Part shown: piece after piece, positions 1 to 9,096 of the stretch
How the letters are laid out: each line of letters begins with the position of its first letter
Position numbering within the stretch: the first letter of the stretch is position 1
DNA from: Bacteroidales bacterium
Lineage (GTDB): Bacteria; Bacteroidota; Bacteroidia; Bacteroidales; UBA932
NCBI GenBank assembly: GCA_017437125.1
Contig: JAFSBV010000019.1
Span: forward strand, 124,001 to 188,000
Direction: 5' to 3'
DNA length: 64,000 nucleotides
Program-made: the position numbers and the translations under genes
The notes under the pieces: generated by a model
Told to the model about the DNA's origin: nothing
What the model saw: only the letters and a program-made list of their open reading frames with translations
Database searches by the model: none

Positions 1-219
1 CACGAAATCATGGAATCAGTTCCGGGCATAAGTATTGATGAAATCGTTTATTGCGGAGATTCTGATGTTGACATGCTGACAGGAAGGAACGCCGGAGTCC
101 GTACCATTGGTGTGACATGGGGATTCAGGACAAGAGAAGAACTTTCAGCCTGCAATCCTTGGCTATTGGTCGAAAATCCGGAAGAAATCACGAAGGCAGT
201 CGTACAGGATTCCGAATAA
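1..219 (+). CDS. HAD-family phosphatase, phosphoglycolate phosphatase-like (C-terminal fragment)
   Basis: Only the last 72 residues are in the window; the frame is open at the left edge, so the ATG at position 10 is probably internal. HAD motif IV is visible as GDSDVDM at about residues 19-25, which supplies the acidic Mg2+ ligands, followed by NAGVRTIGVTWGFRTREEL, the usual C-terminal signature of Gph-type phosphatases. The family hydrolyses small phosphate esters in the cytoplasm; the true substrate cannot be read from this fragment. It is followed 46 bases later by a same-strand permease gene that has its own -7 box. Confidence 0.8.
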   Translation, partial: HEIMESVPGISIDEIVYCGDSDVDMLTGRNAGVRTIGVTWGFRTREELSACNPWLLVENPEEITKAVVQDSE

Positions 220-224
220 AACGA

Positions 225-232
225 TATCTTTG
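225..232 (+). promoter_or_regulatory. Candidate -7 box upstream of the AI-2E permease operon
   Basis: TATCTTTG matches the Bacteroidetes -7 consensus TAnnTTTG and lies 33 bases before the ATG at 266. No good TTTG -33 element is present at the expected distance, so this rests on the -7 box alone. Confidence 0.45.
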
Positions 233-265
233 TATCATAACGGACGATGCCATAACACATAAGAT

Positions 266-1429
266 ATGGAAAACACGGAAAGATATACGGACAAGCTTGC
301 CAAGTACATATTGCTGGCAGCCGGCACAGCCATCATTGCCGCATTATGCTGGTACTTCAGAAGCGTGATAGGATATATACTGGTGGCTGTTGTAGTCTCG
401 CTTGTAGCGAAACCGCTTGTGGGACTCATGCAGAAGATAAGGATCAAGGGAAAGAAGGCTCCTGACTGGATCCTGGCAGCTCTCGCTCTGATTCTCGTCA
501 TAGGTTTGATGCTATCGGTAATAGTCATCATCATCCCTATCATCAGCAGCATAGTGAAAGGAATATCGCTCGCGAATGTCGAGAACACCGTAAGAGGCAT
601 ATCCGTACCACTCGCAGAATTCAACGAATTCCTGCGCAGCAGCTTTCCAAGCCTCGGATCCGGATTCAGGATCGAGGTAGTGCTGTTCCAGGAGCTCCAG
701 AAGATGTTCAATCCTGAGGCATTCTCGTCAATCATAGGATCGGCTGCATCATTCCTGACCAGCTTCGGTGTAGGAATGTTCTCCGTGGTATTCATAGGTT
801 TCTTCTTCATCAAGGATGACGGGCTCTTCACCAAGATCATATGCGCCCTTGTGCCGGACAAGCATGAGAAGACTACCGAGAAGGCCATATCCGACATCGG
901 CTATCTCCTGTCAAGATATTTCATCGGAGTGCTTCTGGAAATCGCCGGAGTAGCTCTTGTCAATTTCATCGGACTCACTTTTGTAGCAAGGCTCGGATTC
1001 AACGTATCTCTCGGTATCGCCTTCATGACAGGCATATTCAATGTGATACCTTATGTAGGTCCTCTTCTCGGCGGAGCACTGGGAACGATACTGGGACTGA
1101 TACTGAAGTACAGCAGCGCGACACCTATCGGCATGGACGTCAATTTCTGGCTGTTTACAGGCATTCTCATAGCGATCTTCTGCTTCGCGCAGCTCATAGA
1201 CAATTTCCTTTACCAGCCGGTGATATATTCAACCAGCATCAAGGCCAAGCCGCTCGAGATATTCATCGTGCTCCTCATTGTCGGACATATCGGAGGCCCT
1301 CTCGCCATGATCATCGCAATACCTTGCTACACCGTAGTAAGAGTGATAGCATTCCGGTTCTTCGGACATATCAAGGCGATCAGAAGACTTATTCCGTCAG
1401 AAAAACTGATAACAAACGAAGAAGATTAA
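266..1429 (+). CDS. AI-2E transporter family (PerM/YdiK-like) membrane permease
   Basis: This 387-residue inner-membrane protein has the pattern of the AI-2E/PerM family: an N-terminal pair of hydrophobic helices (about residues 14-50), another near 65-95, a less hydrophobic soluble stretch (100-150), then a block of helices to about 345. The family motif region (GVLLEIAGVALVNFIGL, then MTGIFNVIPYVGPLLGG at about 255-275) is clear. Length is typical (350-390). Family members have been linked to autoinducer-2 export or ion antiport, but most are uncharacterised, so the cargo is unknown. The secreted esterase gene follows after 3 bases, suggesting co-transcription. Confidence 0.85.
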   Translation: MENTERYTDKLAKYILLAAGTAIIAALCWYFRSVIGYILVAVVVSLVAKPLVGLMQKIRIKGKKAPDWILAALALILVIGLMLSVIVIIIPIISSIVKGISLANVENTVRGISVPLAEFNEFLRSSFPSLGSGFRIEVVLFQELQKMFNPEAFSSIIGSAASFLTSFGVGMFSVVFIGFFFIKDDGLFTKIICALVPDKHEKTTEKAISDIGYLLSRYFIGVLLEIAGVALVNFIGLTFVARLGFNVSLGIAFMTGIFNVIPYVGPLLGGALGTILGLILKYSSATPIGMDVNFWLFTGILIAIFCFAQLIDNFLYQPVIYSTSIKAKPLEIFIVLLIVGHIGGPLAMIIAIPCYTVVRVIAFRFFGHIKAIRRLIPSEKLITNEED

Positions 1430-1432
1430 GAT

Positions 1433-2377
1433 ATGAAGAGATTCATCACATTGCTGAGTGCATCGCTTATCATCGGCATAGCGGCATCAGCGCAGAACAC
1501 AATCACACCAGACGGTACATACATGTATGTACAGAGAGACACATGCGACCTGTTCATGGATGTCTATGATCCGGCAGCAGGAAGCCGGACATCGCTGGAC
1601 GGCATTGAAAAGCCGACGATAATATTCATGTTCGGAGGCGGATTCATCCGAGGCACCAGAGATGACGAGAGCTACAACGGATGGTTCAGGACAATGACTG
1701 AAAACGGCTACAGGGTCATATCTATCGACTACCGGCTGGGCCTCAAGGGATCGAACAAGGTCGGTGTCGCCCAGGTAAATGTCCTTGACAAGGCCATACA
1801 TATGGCTGTAGAAGATCTCTTCAGCGCGACTGACTTCATTATTGAAAATGCGGAGCAGCTTGGAGTCGATCCTGAGAACATAGTCATAAGCGGATCATCA
1901 GCAGGAGCGATAACTGTAATGCAGGCGGAATATGAGATTGCCAACAGGACTTCATGGGCATCAGCACTTCCTGCCGGATTCAACTATGCCGGAGTCATGT
2001 CATTTTCAGGAGCGATACTCTCAAGAGAGGGAAAGGTTGACTTCAAGAGCACTCCATGCCCTGTCATGATGCTCCACGGCACATCAGACGAACTGGTACC
2101 TTACGATCAGATAAAGGTATTCAACCTCGGATTCTTCGGCGGCGGAAAGCTTGTCGAGCGATTCCAGAAGTACGGATTGAACTACAATATGTACCATTTC
2201 ATCGATTACGGACATGAGATTGCCGGATCTATGGGCACCACCACAGACCTCCAGTTCAAATTCCTGGAGAACAATGTCATGAAGGGTAAGAGGCGTATCG
2301 TGGAAGCATGGATCGACGACCCTGACGTATGGAAGGGATCAGGCCCTCAGTCACGTAAGGAACTTTATGGAAACTAA
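1433..2377 (+). CDS. Secreted alpha/beta-hydrolase (carboxylesterase/lipase-like)
   Basis: A 314-residue protein with an N-terminal signal peptide (MKRFITLLSASLIIGIAASA, cut before QNT). The fold markers are an oxyanion-hole GGG at residues 68-70 (FMFGGGFIRG), the nucleophile elbow GSSAG near residue 154, a candidate acid Asp near 218 (GTSDELVPYD) and a candidate His near 260 (DYGHEIAG). This is the layout of carboxylesterases of the HSL/type-B kind, acting in the periplasm or outside. Substrate unknown; ester or acyl groups on polysaccharide are possible. It sits between the permease (3-base gap) and an S1/P1 nuclease (12-base gap) in one probable operon. Confidence 0.82.
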   Translation: MKRFITLLSASLIIGIAASAQNTITPDGTYMYVQRDTCDLFMDVYDPAAGSRTSLDGIEKPTIIFMFGGGFIRGTRDDESYNGWFRTMTENGYRVISIDYRLGLKGSNKVGVAQVNVLDKAIHMAVEDLFSATDFIIENAEQLGVDPENIVISGSSAGAITVMQAEYEIANRTSWASALPAGFNYAGVMSFSGAILSREGKVDFKSTPCPVMMLHGTSDELVPYDQIKVFNLGFFGGGKLVERFQKYGLNYNMYHFIDYGHEIAGSMGTTTDLQFKFLENNVMKGKRRIVEAWIDDPDVWKGSGPQSRKELYGN

Positions 2378-2389
2378 CAGATATCACAT

Positions 2390-3199
2390 ATGAAAAGATC
2401 ATTCATCATTATCATCAGTCTCATCATGTTCTTTGATGCGACAGCTGCTTTCGGTTGGGGTTCAAAGGGACATGACATTGTAGCTGCCATTGCGGAACAG
2501 CACCTCACGCCAAAAGCCAAGAGGAAGATAGACAAGTTCCTTGACGGAAAATCCATCATATATTTCTCTTCATGGATGGACAACATACAGAATTCCCCAT
2601 ACTGGGAAAACGGCTACAACCTTACCAAGACATGGCACTACGCCAATGTTGACAAGGGCCTCACATACGATACCATGCAGAAGAATCCTGCCGGGGATGT
2701 CGTAACCGGTCTTGAGAAGCTGACTGACGAGATGATGAACAATTACGACAATCTTACTGACAGTATGAGAGTCGATTATCTCAAGATGATAGTACATATG
2801 GTCGGTGACCTTCACTGTCCTATGCACGCAGGCCGTCTGTCAGACCGCGGAGGCAACGGAACCAAGGTGATGTGGTTCAGGAACGAGACCAATCTCCATT
2901 CGGTTTGGGACAGCAGAATGATAGAGTCTGCACGTACATGGAGCTACAGCGAATGGTGCGAGCAGCTCGACAGAAAGGACAGGAAATACAGAAAGAGCAT
3001 TTCTGACGGTTCATACGAAGAGTGGTTCAGCGACACCGTAGAGGAGGCCGCACGCATATATGAATATGTGGAAGCTTCCGAAGAGATTGTCCCGGTACTG
3101 TCATACCAGTTCGTATATGACTTCTCACCTCTGCTTGAAGAACAGCTGCTTAATGCAGGATACAGGCTTGCACATGTGCTGAACACAATATTCAGATAA
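2390..3199 (+). CDS. S1/P1-family zinc nuclease, secreted
   Basis: The 269-residue product starts with a signal peptide ending near residue 21, leaving a mature N-terminus with W23 and H28 in GWGSKGHDIVA. In S1/P1 nucleases the N-terminal Trp is itself a zinc ligand. Other ligands are visible in GDLHCPMHAG (about 138-147) and NLHSVWDS (about 167-174). The family cleaves single-stranded DNA and RNA and removes 3'-phosphates, using three Zn2+ ions. In Bacteroidales it is exported and probably scavenges nucleic acid or phosphate. It is last in a three-gene rightward set and ends 2 bases from the stop of the opposing RluA gene. Confidence 0.92.
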   Translation: MKRSFIIIISLIMFFDATAAFGWGSKGHDIVAAIAEQHLTPKAKRKIDKFLDGKSIIYFSSWMDNIQNSPYWENGYNLTKTWHYANVDKGLTYDTMQKNPAGDVVTGLEKLTDEMMNNYDNLTDSMRVDYLKMIVHMVGDLHCPMHAGRLSDRGGNGTKVMWFRNETNLHSVWDSRMIESARTWSYSEWCEQLDRKDRKYRKSISDGSYEEWFSDTVEEAARIYEYVEASEEIVPVLSYQFVYDFSPLLEEQLLNAGYRLAHVLNTIFR

Positions 3200-3201
3200 C
3201 A

Positions 3202-3909
3202 TCATACACCTTTCCAGGTGCCAGGTACAGGAGCTTCTATTACAAGAGGCTCCTTTTTTACGGGATGCATGAAAGTGATTCTGCGGGCATGAAGGGATAT
3301 TCCTCCGTCAGGATTTGATCTGGGAGCTCCGTACTTGAGATCTCCTTTTATCGGACAGCCGAGATTTGACAGCTGGCAGCGGATCTGATGGTGGCGTCCG
3401 GTGAGAAGCTCCACCTCCACCAGCCAGTAACGGTCTGTCTTTCCGATCTGCTTATAATTCAGCTTTGCCAGCTTGGCATCCTTTCTCATCGCTCCCTGAC
3501 GGCATACATATGACTTGTTCTGCTTTTCATTTCGCCAGAGCATATCCTCGAGATGGCCTTCTTCAGGCCTCGGAGCGTTGCATACCAGAGCCCAGTAAAA
3601 CTTATGGACATCGGATTCGCGGAACATGGCATTCAGACGTTCAAGTGCCTTGGAGGTCTTTGCAAGAACCGTGATTCCGCTTACAGGACGGTCAAGACGA
3701 TGTGGCAGTCCCATGAACACCTGACCTGGCTTTGAGTCACGCTGGGCGATGAAAGCCTTGTACTTCTCGCTCAGAGGTTCGTCTCCGGTCTTGTCTCCCT
3801 GAACGATCTCCCCTACCTTCTTGTTGACTACAAGAAGATGATTGTCCTCATATAATATTCTTGATGCGAGGTCTTCGAATTCCTCGCGAAACAGTTCTCT
3901 GTATATCAT
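3202..3909 (-). CDS. RluA-family RNA pseudouridine synthase
   Basis: At 235 residues this is a compact RluA-type synthase without an S4 domain. The catalytic motif HRLDRPVSG is at about residues 70-78, with the Asp acting as the nucleophile on uracil. RITFMHPVKKEPL near the C-terminus is the usual final family motif. It isomerises uridine in 23S rRNA or tRNA; the target cannot be assigned from sequence. The start is the ATG followed by IYRELFREEF. Its 3' end carries the hairpin and T-run that appears to terminate the opposing operon. Confidence 0.9.
   Translation of the reverse strand: MIYRELFREEFEDLASRILYEDNHLLVVNKKVGEIVQGDKTGDEPLSEKYKAFIAQRDSKPGQVFMGLPHRLDRPVSGITVLAKTSKALERLNAMFRESDVHKFYWALVCNAPRPEEGHLEDMLWRNEKQNKSYVCRQGAMRKDAKLAKLNYKQIGKTDRYWLVEVELLTGRHHQIRCQLSNLGCPIKGDLKYGAPRSNPDGGISLHARRITFMHPVKKEPLVIEAPVPGTWKGV
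3229..3259 (+). terminator. Rho-independent terminator inside the opposing rluA-like gene
   Basis: AGGAGC-T-TCT pairs with AGA-G-GCTCCT around the loop ATTACA (10 pairs, one wobble), followed at once by a run of six T. It lies 30 bases past the S1/P1 nuclease stop and within the last codons of the leftward pseudouridine synthase. Confidence 0.75.
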
Positions 3910-3911
3910 GG

Positions 3912-3944
3912 CAAATATGTCAATACGGCTGCAAAAATAGCAAA
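3912..3944 (-). promoter_or_regulatory. Possible promoter of the RluA-type gene, formed by a direct repeat
   Basis: GCAAATATGTCA occurs at 3911-3922 and again at 3940-3951. Read leftward, the upstream copy provides TTTG and the downstream copy CATATTTG, 21 bases apart. This is close to the TTTG-N19-21-TAnnTTTG arrangement but with C in place of T at the first -7 position. It would give a near-leaderless message. Confidence 0.3.
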
Positions 3945-4015
3945 TATGTCATTATCGGGCTAACATTGTCATGAAAATTCTGACATTTTGACATATATTT
4001 CCTGCATCCGGAAAT

Positions 4016-4030
4016 TGGCACAAGTTTCGT
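4016..4030 (+). promoter_or_regulatory. Weak sigma-54-like element upstream of dnaK
   Basis: TGGCAC followed at the right spacing by TCGT resembles TGGCACR-N4-TTGC, but the nearly invariant GC at -12 is GT. The intergenic region also holds several TGACA hexamers and a direct repeat of GGATCTTA (4074 and 4098). No CIRCE element is visible. Confidence 0.2.
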
Positions 4031-4139
4031 TATTATCCAGGCGTCATCAAAAATGACAGATTCACAGCCGGACGGATCTTATTCCGAGCGAAGCGAAGGA
4101 TCTTAATACAGGAAATAATTTTAAAAGGAGATAAATATT

Positions 4140-6035
4140 ATGGGAAAAATCATTGGAATTGACCTTGGAACCACCAACTCATGCGTGGCAGTGATGGAAG
4201 GTAATGAGCCTGCAGTCATCATCAACAACGAGGGACAGAGAACCACACCTTCAGTAGTAGCATTCACTGACGGTGGTGAAAGAAAGATCGGTAACCCTGC
4301 AAAGCGTCAGGCTATTACAAACCCTCACAAGACAATCTTCTCTATCAAGAGATTCATGGGTGAGAAGTACAGCCAGGTTACCGGCGACATCAACCGCGTA
4401 CCTTACAAGGTAGTGAAAGGTGACAACGATACTCCACGTGTCGATATCGACGGACGTCTTTACTCACCACAGGAGATTTCTGCAATGATTCTCCAGAAGA
4501 TGAAGAAGACTGCCGAGGAATATCTCGGACAGGAAGTCACAGAGGCTGTAATCACCGTTCCTGCTTACTTCTCAGACTCACAGCGTCAGGCTACAAAGGA
4601 AGCGGGTCAGATCGCAGGTCTTGATGTGAAGCGTATCATCAACGAGCCTACGGCAGCTGCTCTCGCATATGGTCTTGACAAGCAGAACAAGGATATGAAG
4701 ATCGCAGTGTATGACCTTGGTGGCGGTACATTCGATATCTCTATCATGGATCTCGGAGACGGTGTTTTCGAAGTTCTTTCTACAAACGGTGACACACACC
4801 TCGGTGGTGACGACTTCGACCAGGTGATCATCGACTGGCTCGCTGCTGAGTTCGCATCCGAGAACGGCGGAATCGACCTCAAGAAGGATCCTATGGCACT
4901 CCAGAGACTTAAGGAAGCTGCCGAGAAGGCTAAGATCGAGCTTTCAAGCCAGACTTCCACAGAGATCAACCTCCCTTACATCATGCCTGTTGACGGTATG
5001 CCTAAGCACCTTGTAAAGACTCTTACAAGAGCCAAGTTCGAGCAGCTCGCCGACAGCCTTATCCAGAAGACTGTAGAGCCATGCCGCAAGGCACTTCAGG
5101 ATGCAGGTCTCAACGCATCAGACATCAATGAGGTTCTCCTCGTAGGTGGTTCGACACGTATCCCTGCAATTCAGGCGGTTGTCGAGAAGTTCTTCGGAAA
5201 GGCTCCTAACAAGAGCGTGAACCCTGACGAGGTCGTAGCTATGGGTGCTGCCATCCAGGGTGGTGTGCTTGCAGGTGATGTGAAGGACGTGCTTCTTCTC
5301 GACGTCACTCCGCTTTCTCTCGGTATCGAGACTCTCGGAGGCGTCATGACAAAGCTCATCGAGGCCAACACGACTATCCCTACAAGAAAGTCACAGGTGT
5401 TCTCTACAGCCGCTGACAACCAGCCTGCAGTTGACGTACATGTACTTCAGGGAGAGCGTCCTATGGCTAAGGACAACAAGCTCATCGGAAACTTCATCCT
5501 TGACGGTATCGCACCGGCTCCAAGAGGTGTTCCACAGATCGAGGTTACATTCGATATCGACGCCAACGGTATCCTCAATGTTTCTGCAAAGGACAAGGCT
5601 ACAGGCAAGGAGCAGAACATCCGTATCGAAGCTTCATCAGGTCTTTCTGATGCTGAGATCCAGAGGATGAGGGACGAGGCCAAGGCTAACGAGGCTGCTG
5701 ACAAGGCTGAGAAGGAACGCATCGACAAGATCAACAACGCTGACGGAATGTGCTTCCAGACTGACAAGAACCTCAAGGAGTATGGTGACAAGATTCCAGC
5801 TGAGAAGAAGGCAGCAATCGAGGAGGCGAAGAACAAGCTTCAGGAGGCTGTAAAGGCTCAGAACATCGCTGACATCGACAAGTACAATGCAGAACTCGAA
5901 GCAGCATGGCATGCAGCTTCAGAGGATATGGCAAAGGCTGCTCAGGCAGGTCCTCAGCCAGGAGCCCAGCAGGGTCCTTTCAACGGCCAGGCAGGTCCTC
6001 AGGGTGCTGATGATCAGGGAGTTGACGAGCAGTAA
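4140..6035 (+). CDS. dnaK: Hsp70 chaperone DnaK
   Basis: A full-length 631-residue Hsp70. It opens [21 protein letters not shown] (ATPase phosphate-1 loop), has the phosphate-2 motif [17 protein letters not shown] near residue 195 and [10 protein letters not shown] near 335, then the peptide-binding domain (about 390-505) and the helical lid. The C-terminal tail is Gly/Gln/Pro-rich. It refolds and disaggregates cytoplasmic proteins with DnaJ and GrpE, neither of which is nearby, so the gene appears monocistronic. The start is set by a good Shine-Dalgarno (AAAAGGAG, 7 bases upstream), unusual here because most neighbours lack one. Codon use (CGT, CTC, TAC) is that of a highly expressed gene. 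Confidence 0.98.
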   Translation: MGKIIGIDLGTTNSCVAVMEGNEPAVIINNEGQRTTPSVVAFTDGGERKIGNPAKRQAITNPHKTIFSIKRFMGEKYSQVTGDINRVPYKVVKGDNDTPRVDIDGRLYSPQEISAMILQKMKKTAEEYLGQEVTEAVITVPAYFSDSQRQATKEAGQIAGLDVKRIINEPTAAALAYGLDKQNKDMKIAVYDLGGGTFDISIMDLGDGVFEVLSTNGDTHLGGDDFDQVIIDWLAAEFASENGGIDLKKDPMALQRLKEAAEKAKIELSSQTSTEINLPYIMPVDGMPKHLVKTLTRAKFEQLADSLIQKTVEPCRKALQDAGLNASDINEVLLVGGSTRIPAIQAVVEKFFGKAPNKSVNPDEVVAMGAAIQGGVLAGDVKDVLLLDVTPLSLGIETLGGVMTKLIEANTTIPTRKSQVFSTAADNQPAVDVHVLQGERPMAKDNKLIGNFILDGIAPAPRGVPQIEVTFDIDANGILNVSAKDKATGKEQNIRIEASSGLSDAEIQRMRDEAKANEAADKAEKERIDKINNADGMCFQTDKNLKEYGDKIPAEKKAAIEEAKNKLQEAVKAQNIADIDKYNAELEAAWHAASEDMAKAAQAGPQPGAQQGPFNGQAGPQGADDQGVDEQ

Positions 6036-6078
6036 GAGCTGACATACCGCGAACGGATATCATTTCGCACTATATGAT

Positions 6079-6118
6079 AATCTGGAGGCAAAACTTTCAA
6101 GGTTTTTGCCTCCAGATT
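6079..6118. terminator. Perfect 15-bp hairpin between dnaK and the TonB receptor gene
   Basis: AATCTGGAGGCAAAA and its exact complement TTTTGCCTCCAGATT flank a 10-base spacer. The genes on both sides converge on it, so it probably stops both transcripts. No long T-run follows on either strand, though T and A stretches are part of the stem. Confidence 0.7.
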
Positions 6119-6153
6119 ACGTTTTCACCCGATTCTTTGCTCGAGAATAAGAA

Positions 6154-8439
6154 TTAATAGCTGAGCTTCACGCCGAAATAGAAGCTGCGGGGAGCGGCCG
6201 GGCCGTAGATGTAGCCGGAATCACGGTCCGGGCCTTGGTCGAAGTCGTTCTGGAAGGCGTTGAAGATATTCTGGATACCGGCATTGAGCTGAAGCTTTAT
6301 GTTGTTGTAAAGCTTGAAGTCGTAAGCAGCCTTGAAGTTCATGTCGAAGAAGCCCTGGGTGGTTTCAGTCCTGTTAGCTTCAATCCAGCCTGCATGATGC
6401 TCCACAAGCATACTGCCGGTATATGTTCCGCTCAATGAGAGCATGAACTGCTTCAACGGATTGTATGATGTCACGAAATAGCCGTAGAAATCAGGGGTTC
6501 TGAACATCTGGGTAACAGCCTCCACATCATCTGCCCATGCATGTGCCTCCTTATAGTTCGATCTCTGAAGGGTAACTCCGGCCTGGAACTGCCAGAGACT
6601 CTTGTAGGCCAGCTTGCCCTCAAGGTTTCCTCCATATACCCTGGCACCGGACTCATTACGTCTCTCCTTGATAAGCACACCGTTCTCAACTCCTATTTCG
6701 GTCAGGGCAAACACATCCGAGAGGTCTGTATAGAAACCTTCCAGAAGGAGATTTCCCTGCCAGTCACCCCATGAATGATACATATCTGCAGACAAACTGA
6801 GGCTCTGTGACTTCTCGACACGCAGGTCGTCAGCCAGACGGATCATAGAAACGATACCGCCCACATTATCGATATGGAGATCCTCGTCAAAGGCCTGAGG
6901 GGCACGGAAGCCATATGAATAGCTTGCACGCAGGTTCACGTTCTTTACCGGATTATATCTCAGGTTGGCACGTGGGCTGAAAATGATGCCGTCAATCAGA
7001 TTATGCTTGTCAAGACGACCACCGAGCAGGAAGCTCCAGCGGGCGTTCTTCCATTCATTCTGAAGATATGCACTTCCGATACGGATGAGCTGGTCAGTCA
7101 CACGGTTATAGCCCCACATATTGTCCTCAAGATGATCCTGATTGTACTCGATTCCTGCCGTAAGATCCGCAGGCATGAACAGACAGTTGTCAAATTTATA
7201 GACATACTGGCTGCCGAGAACCCATGTAAGGTCATAAGTCTCACCATATGCGTTGGGATCCTTTCCTGCTCCATAGTAACTTTCACGGTTTATATGCTGT
7301 ACCGATCCGAACACATTGAGACGATGACGCTCGTCACGGGAAAACCAGTCATATTTGAGCGAACCGGTATTGATGCTGTGACGCACCTGCTCGGCGATCA
7401 TGACCTCATGAGGCGGAAGATGGAGATTGTCTCCTCCGCGACGGTACTCCTGAAGGTGGTGATATTCCGCTGTGACCTTGCTGTAAAGACCGGTCTTGAG
7501 ATATCCGCGCATTCCGAGGGTCTGACCGCTCATTTCCGTAAGCTCAGTAAAGCCGTCTCCATCATGATCATATCCGTCCTTCTGACGATTCTGACCGAAA
7601 ACGGCAATTCCCATCTTGTTGTCTTCCGTTACAAGAGATGCATTGAGAGAAGTATTGTTATCAAACGCCCCTGTTCCGTTGATGCTGCTGACCGTATGTG
7701 CAAGTGATGCCGAGTTACGTACCGGCTCCTTTGTGATGATGTTGATGGTTCCGGCAATGGCAGATGAGCCGAAAAGTGCGGATCCGCCACCTCTCATCAC
7801 CTCTACCCTATCCACCATATTGGCAGGAAGCTGCTCGATTCCATATACTCCTGCAAGTGCGCTGAAAATCGGACGGGAGTCTATAAGTATCTGGGTATAA
7901 GGGCCGTCAAGACCATTGATTCGTACCTGCTGATAACTGCAGTTCTGGCAGTTGTTCTCGACACGCACTCCCGGCTGGAACACAAGTCCCTGCGATAGAG
8001 AAGTCGCATTGACCTTGTCATACGTATCCATATTGACCACATTCACCAGAGTCGGAGCCATCATTCTTGCAGTTTCGCTCCTGTTGGCAGACACCACGAC
8101 TCCATCAAGAAGGACATTGTCTTCCTCTATCATGAAATTCACCTCAAGTGCCACTCCATCCTTCAGAACGATTTCCTTGGAAACGGTCTTATATCCGACT
8201 CCGGAAACCTGAAGAATGAAGGTACCCTCAGGAAGATGTTCAAGAAAGTAATGTCCGGAATCACCGGTAGTGGTTCCTACTGTCGTTCCCTTAAGAGACA
8301 CGACCAGAAACGGTACGTGTTCACCACTGTTTCTGTCGATGACATGTCCATGTACACTTGCCTCTGACGGTCTTTTATCCGCTGCAAATGAAACAAGAGA
8401 CACCAGGATCAATATTGTGGAAACAATCATTTTCTTCAT
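6154..8439 (-). CDS. TonB-dependent outer-membrane receptor with carboxypeptidase-regulatory-like N-domain
   Basis: A 761-residue receptor. The ATG at 8439 is chosen because it begins a signal peptide (KKMIVSTILILVSLVSFAA); the frame stays open further upstream only through a TTG. After the signal comes a CarboxypepD_reg-like beta-sandwich (about 27-110), a plug (about 130-240, with RINGLDG and VEVMRGGGSALFGS) and a 22-strand-type barrel ending in an aromatic-rich strand. The plug holds NNCQNCSYQQ, a CxxC pair seen in a Bacteroidetes receptor subgroup. The barrel contains YGFRAPQAFDEDL, resembling the FRAP box of haem and cofactor receptors. It is not SusC-type and has no SusD partner. Cargo is likely a metal chelate, haem or corrinoid (inference). 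Confidence 0.9.
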   Translation of the reverse strand: MKKMIVSTILILVSLVSFAADKRPSEASVHGHVIDRNSGEHVPFLVVSLKGTTVGTTTGDSGHYFLEHLPEGTFILQVSGVGYKTVSKEIVLKDGVALEVNFMIEEDNVLLDGVVVSANRSETARMMAPTLVNVVNMDTYDKVNATSLSQGLVFQPGVRVENNCQNCSYQQVRINGLDGPYTQILIDSRPIFSALAGVYGIEQLPANMVDRVEVMRGGGSALFGSSAIAGTINIITKEPVRNSASLAHTVSSINGTGAFDNNTSLNASLVTEDNKMGIAVFGQNRQKDGYDHDGDGFTELTEMSGQTLGMRGYLKTGLYSKVTAEYHHLQEYRRGGDNLHLPPHEVMIAEQVRHSINTGSLKYDWFSRDERHRLNVFGSVQHINRESYYGAGKDPNAYGETYDLTWVLGSQYVYKFDNCLFMPADLTAGIEYNQDHLEDNMWGYNRVTDQLIRIGSAYLQNEWKNARWSFLLGGRLDKHNLIDGIIFSPRANLRYNPVKNVNLRASYSYGFRAPQAFDEDLHIDNVGGIVSMIRLADDLRVEKSQSLSLSADMYHSWGDWQGNLLLEGFYTDLSDVFALTEIGVENGVLIKERRNESGARVYGGNLEGKLAYKSLWQFQAGVTLQRSNYKEAHAWADDVEAVTQMFRTPDFYGYFVTSYNPLKQFMLSLSGTYTGSMLVEHHAGWIEANRTETTQGFFDMNFKAAYDFKLYNNIKLQLNAGIQNIFNAFQNDFDQGPDRDSGYIYGPAAPRSFYFGVKLSY

Positions 8440-8471
8440 AGTCTGTATAGTGTTTTTTGATTTTCGGGGTG

Positions 8472-8502
8472 CAAATTTATAGGGATTGGAACAAAATGGC
8501 AA
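8472..8502 (-). promoter_or_regulatory. Promoter of the TonB-dependent receptor
   Basis: Read leftward, TTGC at 8502-8499, 19 bases, then TAAATTTG at 8479-8472. The -7 box is a full match to TAnnTTTG and the -33 a partial match to TTTG. It is 32 bases upstream of the chosen ATG, which supports that start. Confidence 0.6.
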
Positions 8503-8540
8503 TAACCATTTATTGGGAAAATGGCATTTAAACATATCCT

Positions 8541-8582
8541 GAAAAGGGAAAAGTCGCGCATCAGCAAGACAGATACGCGACT
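8541..8582 (-). terminator. Terminator at the end of the nine-gene SusCD operon
   Basis: Read leftward, AGTCGCG pairs with CGCGACT (7 perfect pairs, extended by three more beyond one mismatch), followed by TTTTCCCTTTT. It lies 31 bases past the stop of the small lipoprotein gene and separates the operon from the receptor gene downstream. Confidence 0.7.
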
Positions 8583-8613
8583 TCATGATATTCTGCAATT
8601 CAATATCCTGACG

Positions 8614-9096
8614 TTATTCTACCGGAATGGACTCGACTCTGACAAACTTCTGAACGAATTCAGGATTGTCCTTTGCCACCCATATCATGGATTCCCTTGT
8701 GAGATCACGGATGATATAGCGATGGGCCCAGTCACCGGAATCATGATCATAACTTCCACGGATGATTGCCCCCAGCTCGGGATCCGTCTCAATGAAATAT
8801 GATCCTGTCACGACATGGGGGACATCATTGAAACTGTCAAGATTCTGATAAAGCGTGAATGTCCTGTCATTACGGACAATCTCCATGAACACATACGTGC
8901 CGGCTGTCAAGGCAGAACCGTTCCACTCGGCAAGTTCCCATTTGCCGGATATGTTGTTCGCATTCACATCCAGATATTCCTCAACCTCCACATCCGTTTT
9001 GTCAATGCATGAAGTCGCAACCATGCTGATGACTGATATAGAAACCAGAAGATGTATCATTAACCTTTTCATATATCTCATTTTTTCATTATTCAT
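8614..9096 (-). CDS. Small lipoprotein, lipocalin-like, last gene of the SusCD operon
   Basis: A 160-residue protein with a lipoprotein signal ending in the lipobox VATSC. The mature part contains NISGKWELAEWNG followed by alternating strands ending FVQKFVRVESIPVE. The GKWxL start is typical of lipocalin-like Bacteroidetes lipoproteins of calycin fold; the match is by pattern only. ATGs at 9096, 9081 and 9072 are all possible. The first overlaps the DUF1573 gene stop by 8 bases, which favours translational coupling. It may sit on the cell surface with the SusCD machinery or act as a periplasmic carrier; function unknown. Confidence 0.65.
   Translation of the reverse strand: MNNEKMRYMKRLMIHLLVSISVISMVATSCIDKTDVEVEEYLDVNANNISGKWELAEWNGSALTAGTYVFMEIVRNDRTFTLYQNLDSFNDVPHVVTGSYFIETDPELGAIIRGSYDHDSGDWAHRYIIRDLTRESMIWVAKDNPEFVQKFVRVESIPVE

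Noticed and set aside
4016-4030. Sigma-54 promoter for dnaK
   Set aside because: The -24 half is good, but the -12 GC is replaced by GT. Kept only as a low-confidence note, not as a finding.
7003-7707. A 234-codon + strand open frame inside the TonB receptor gene
   Set aside because: Antisense to a clear receptor barrel; no signal, domain or context.
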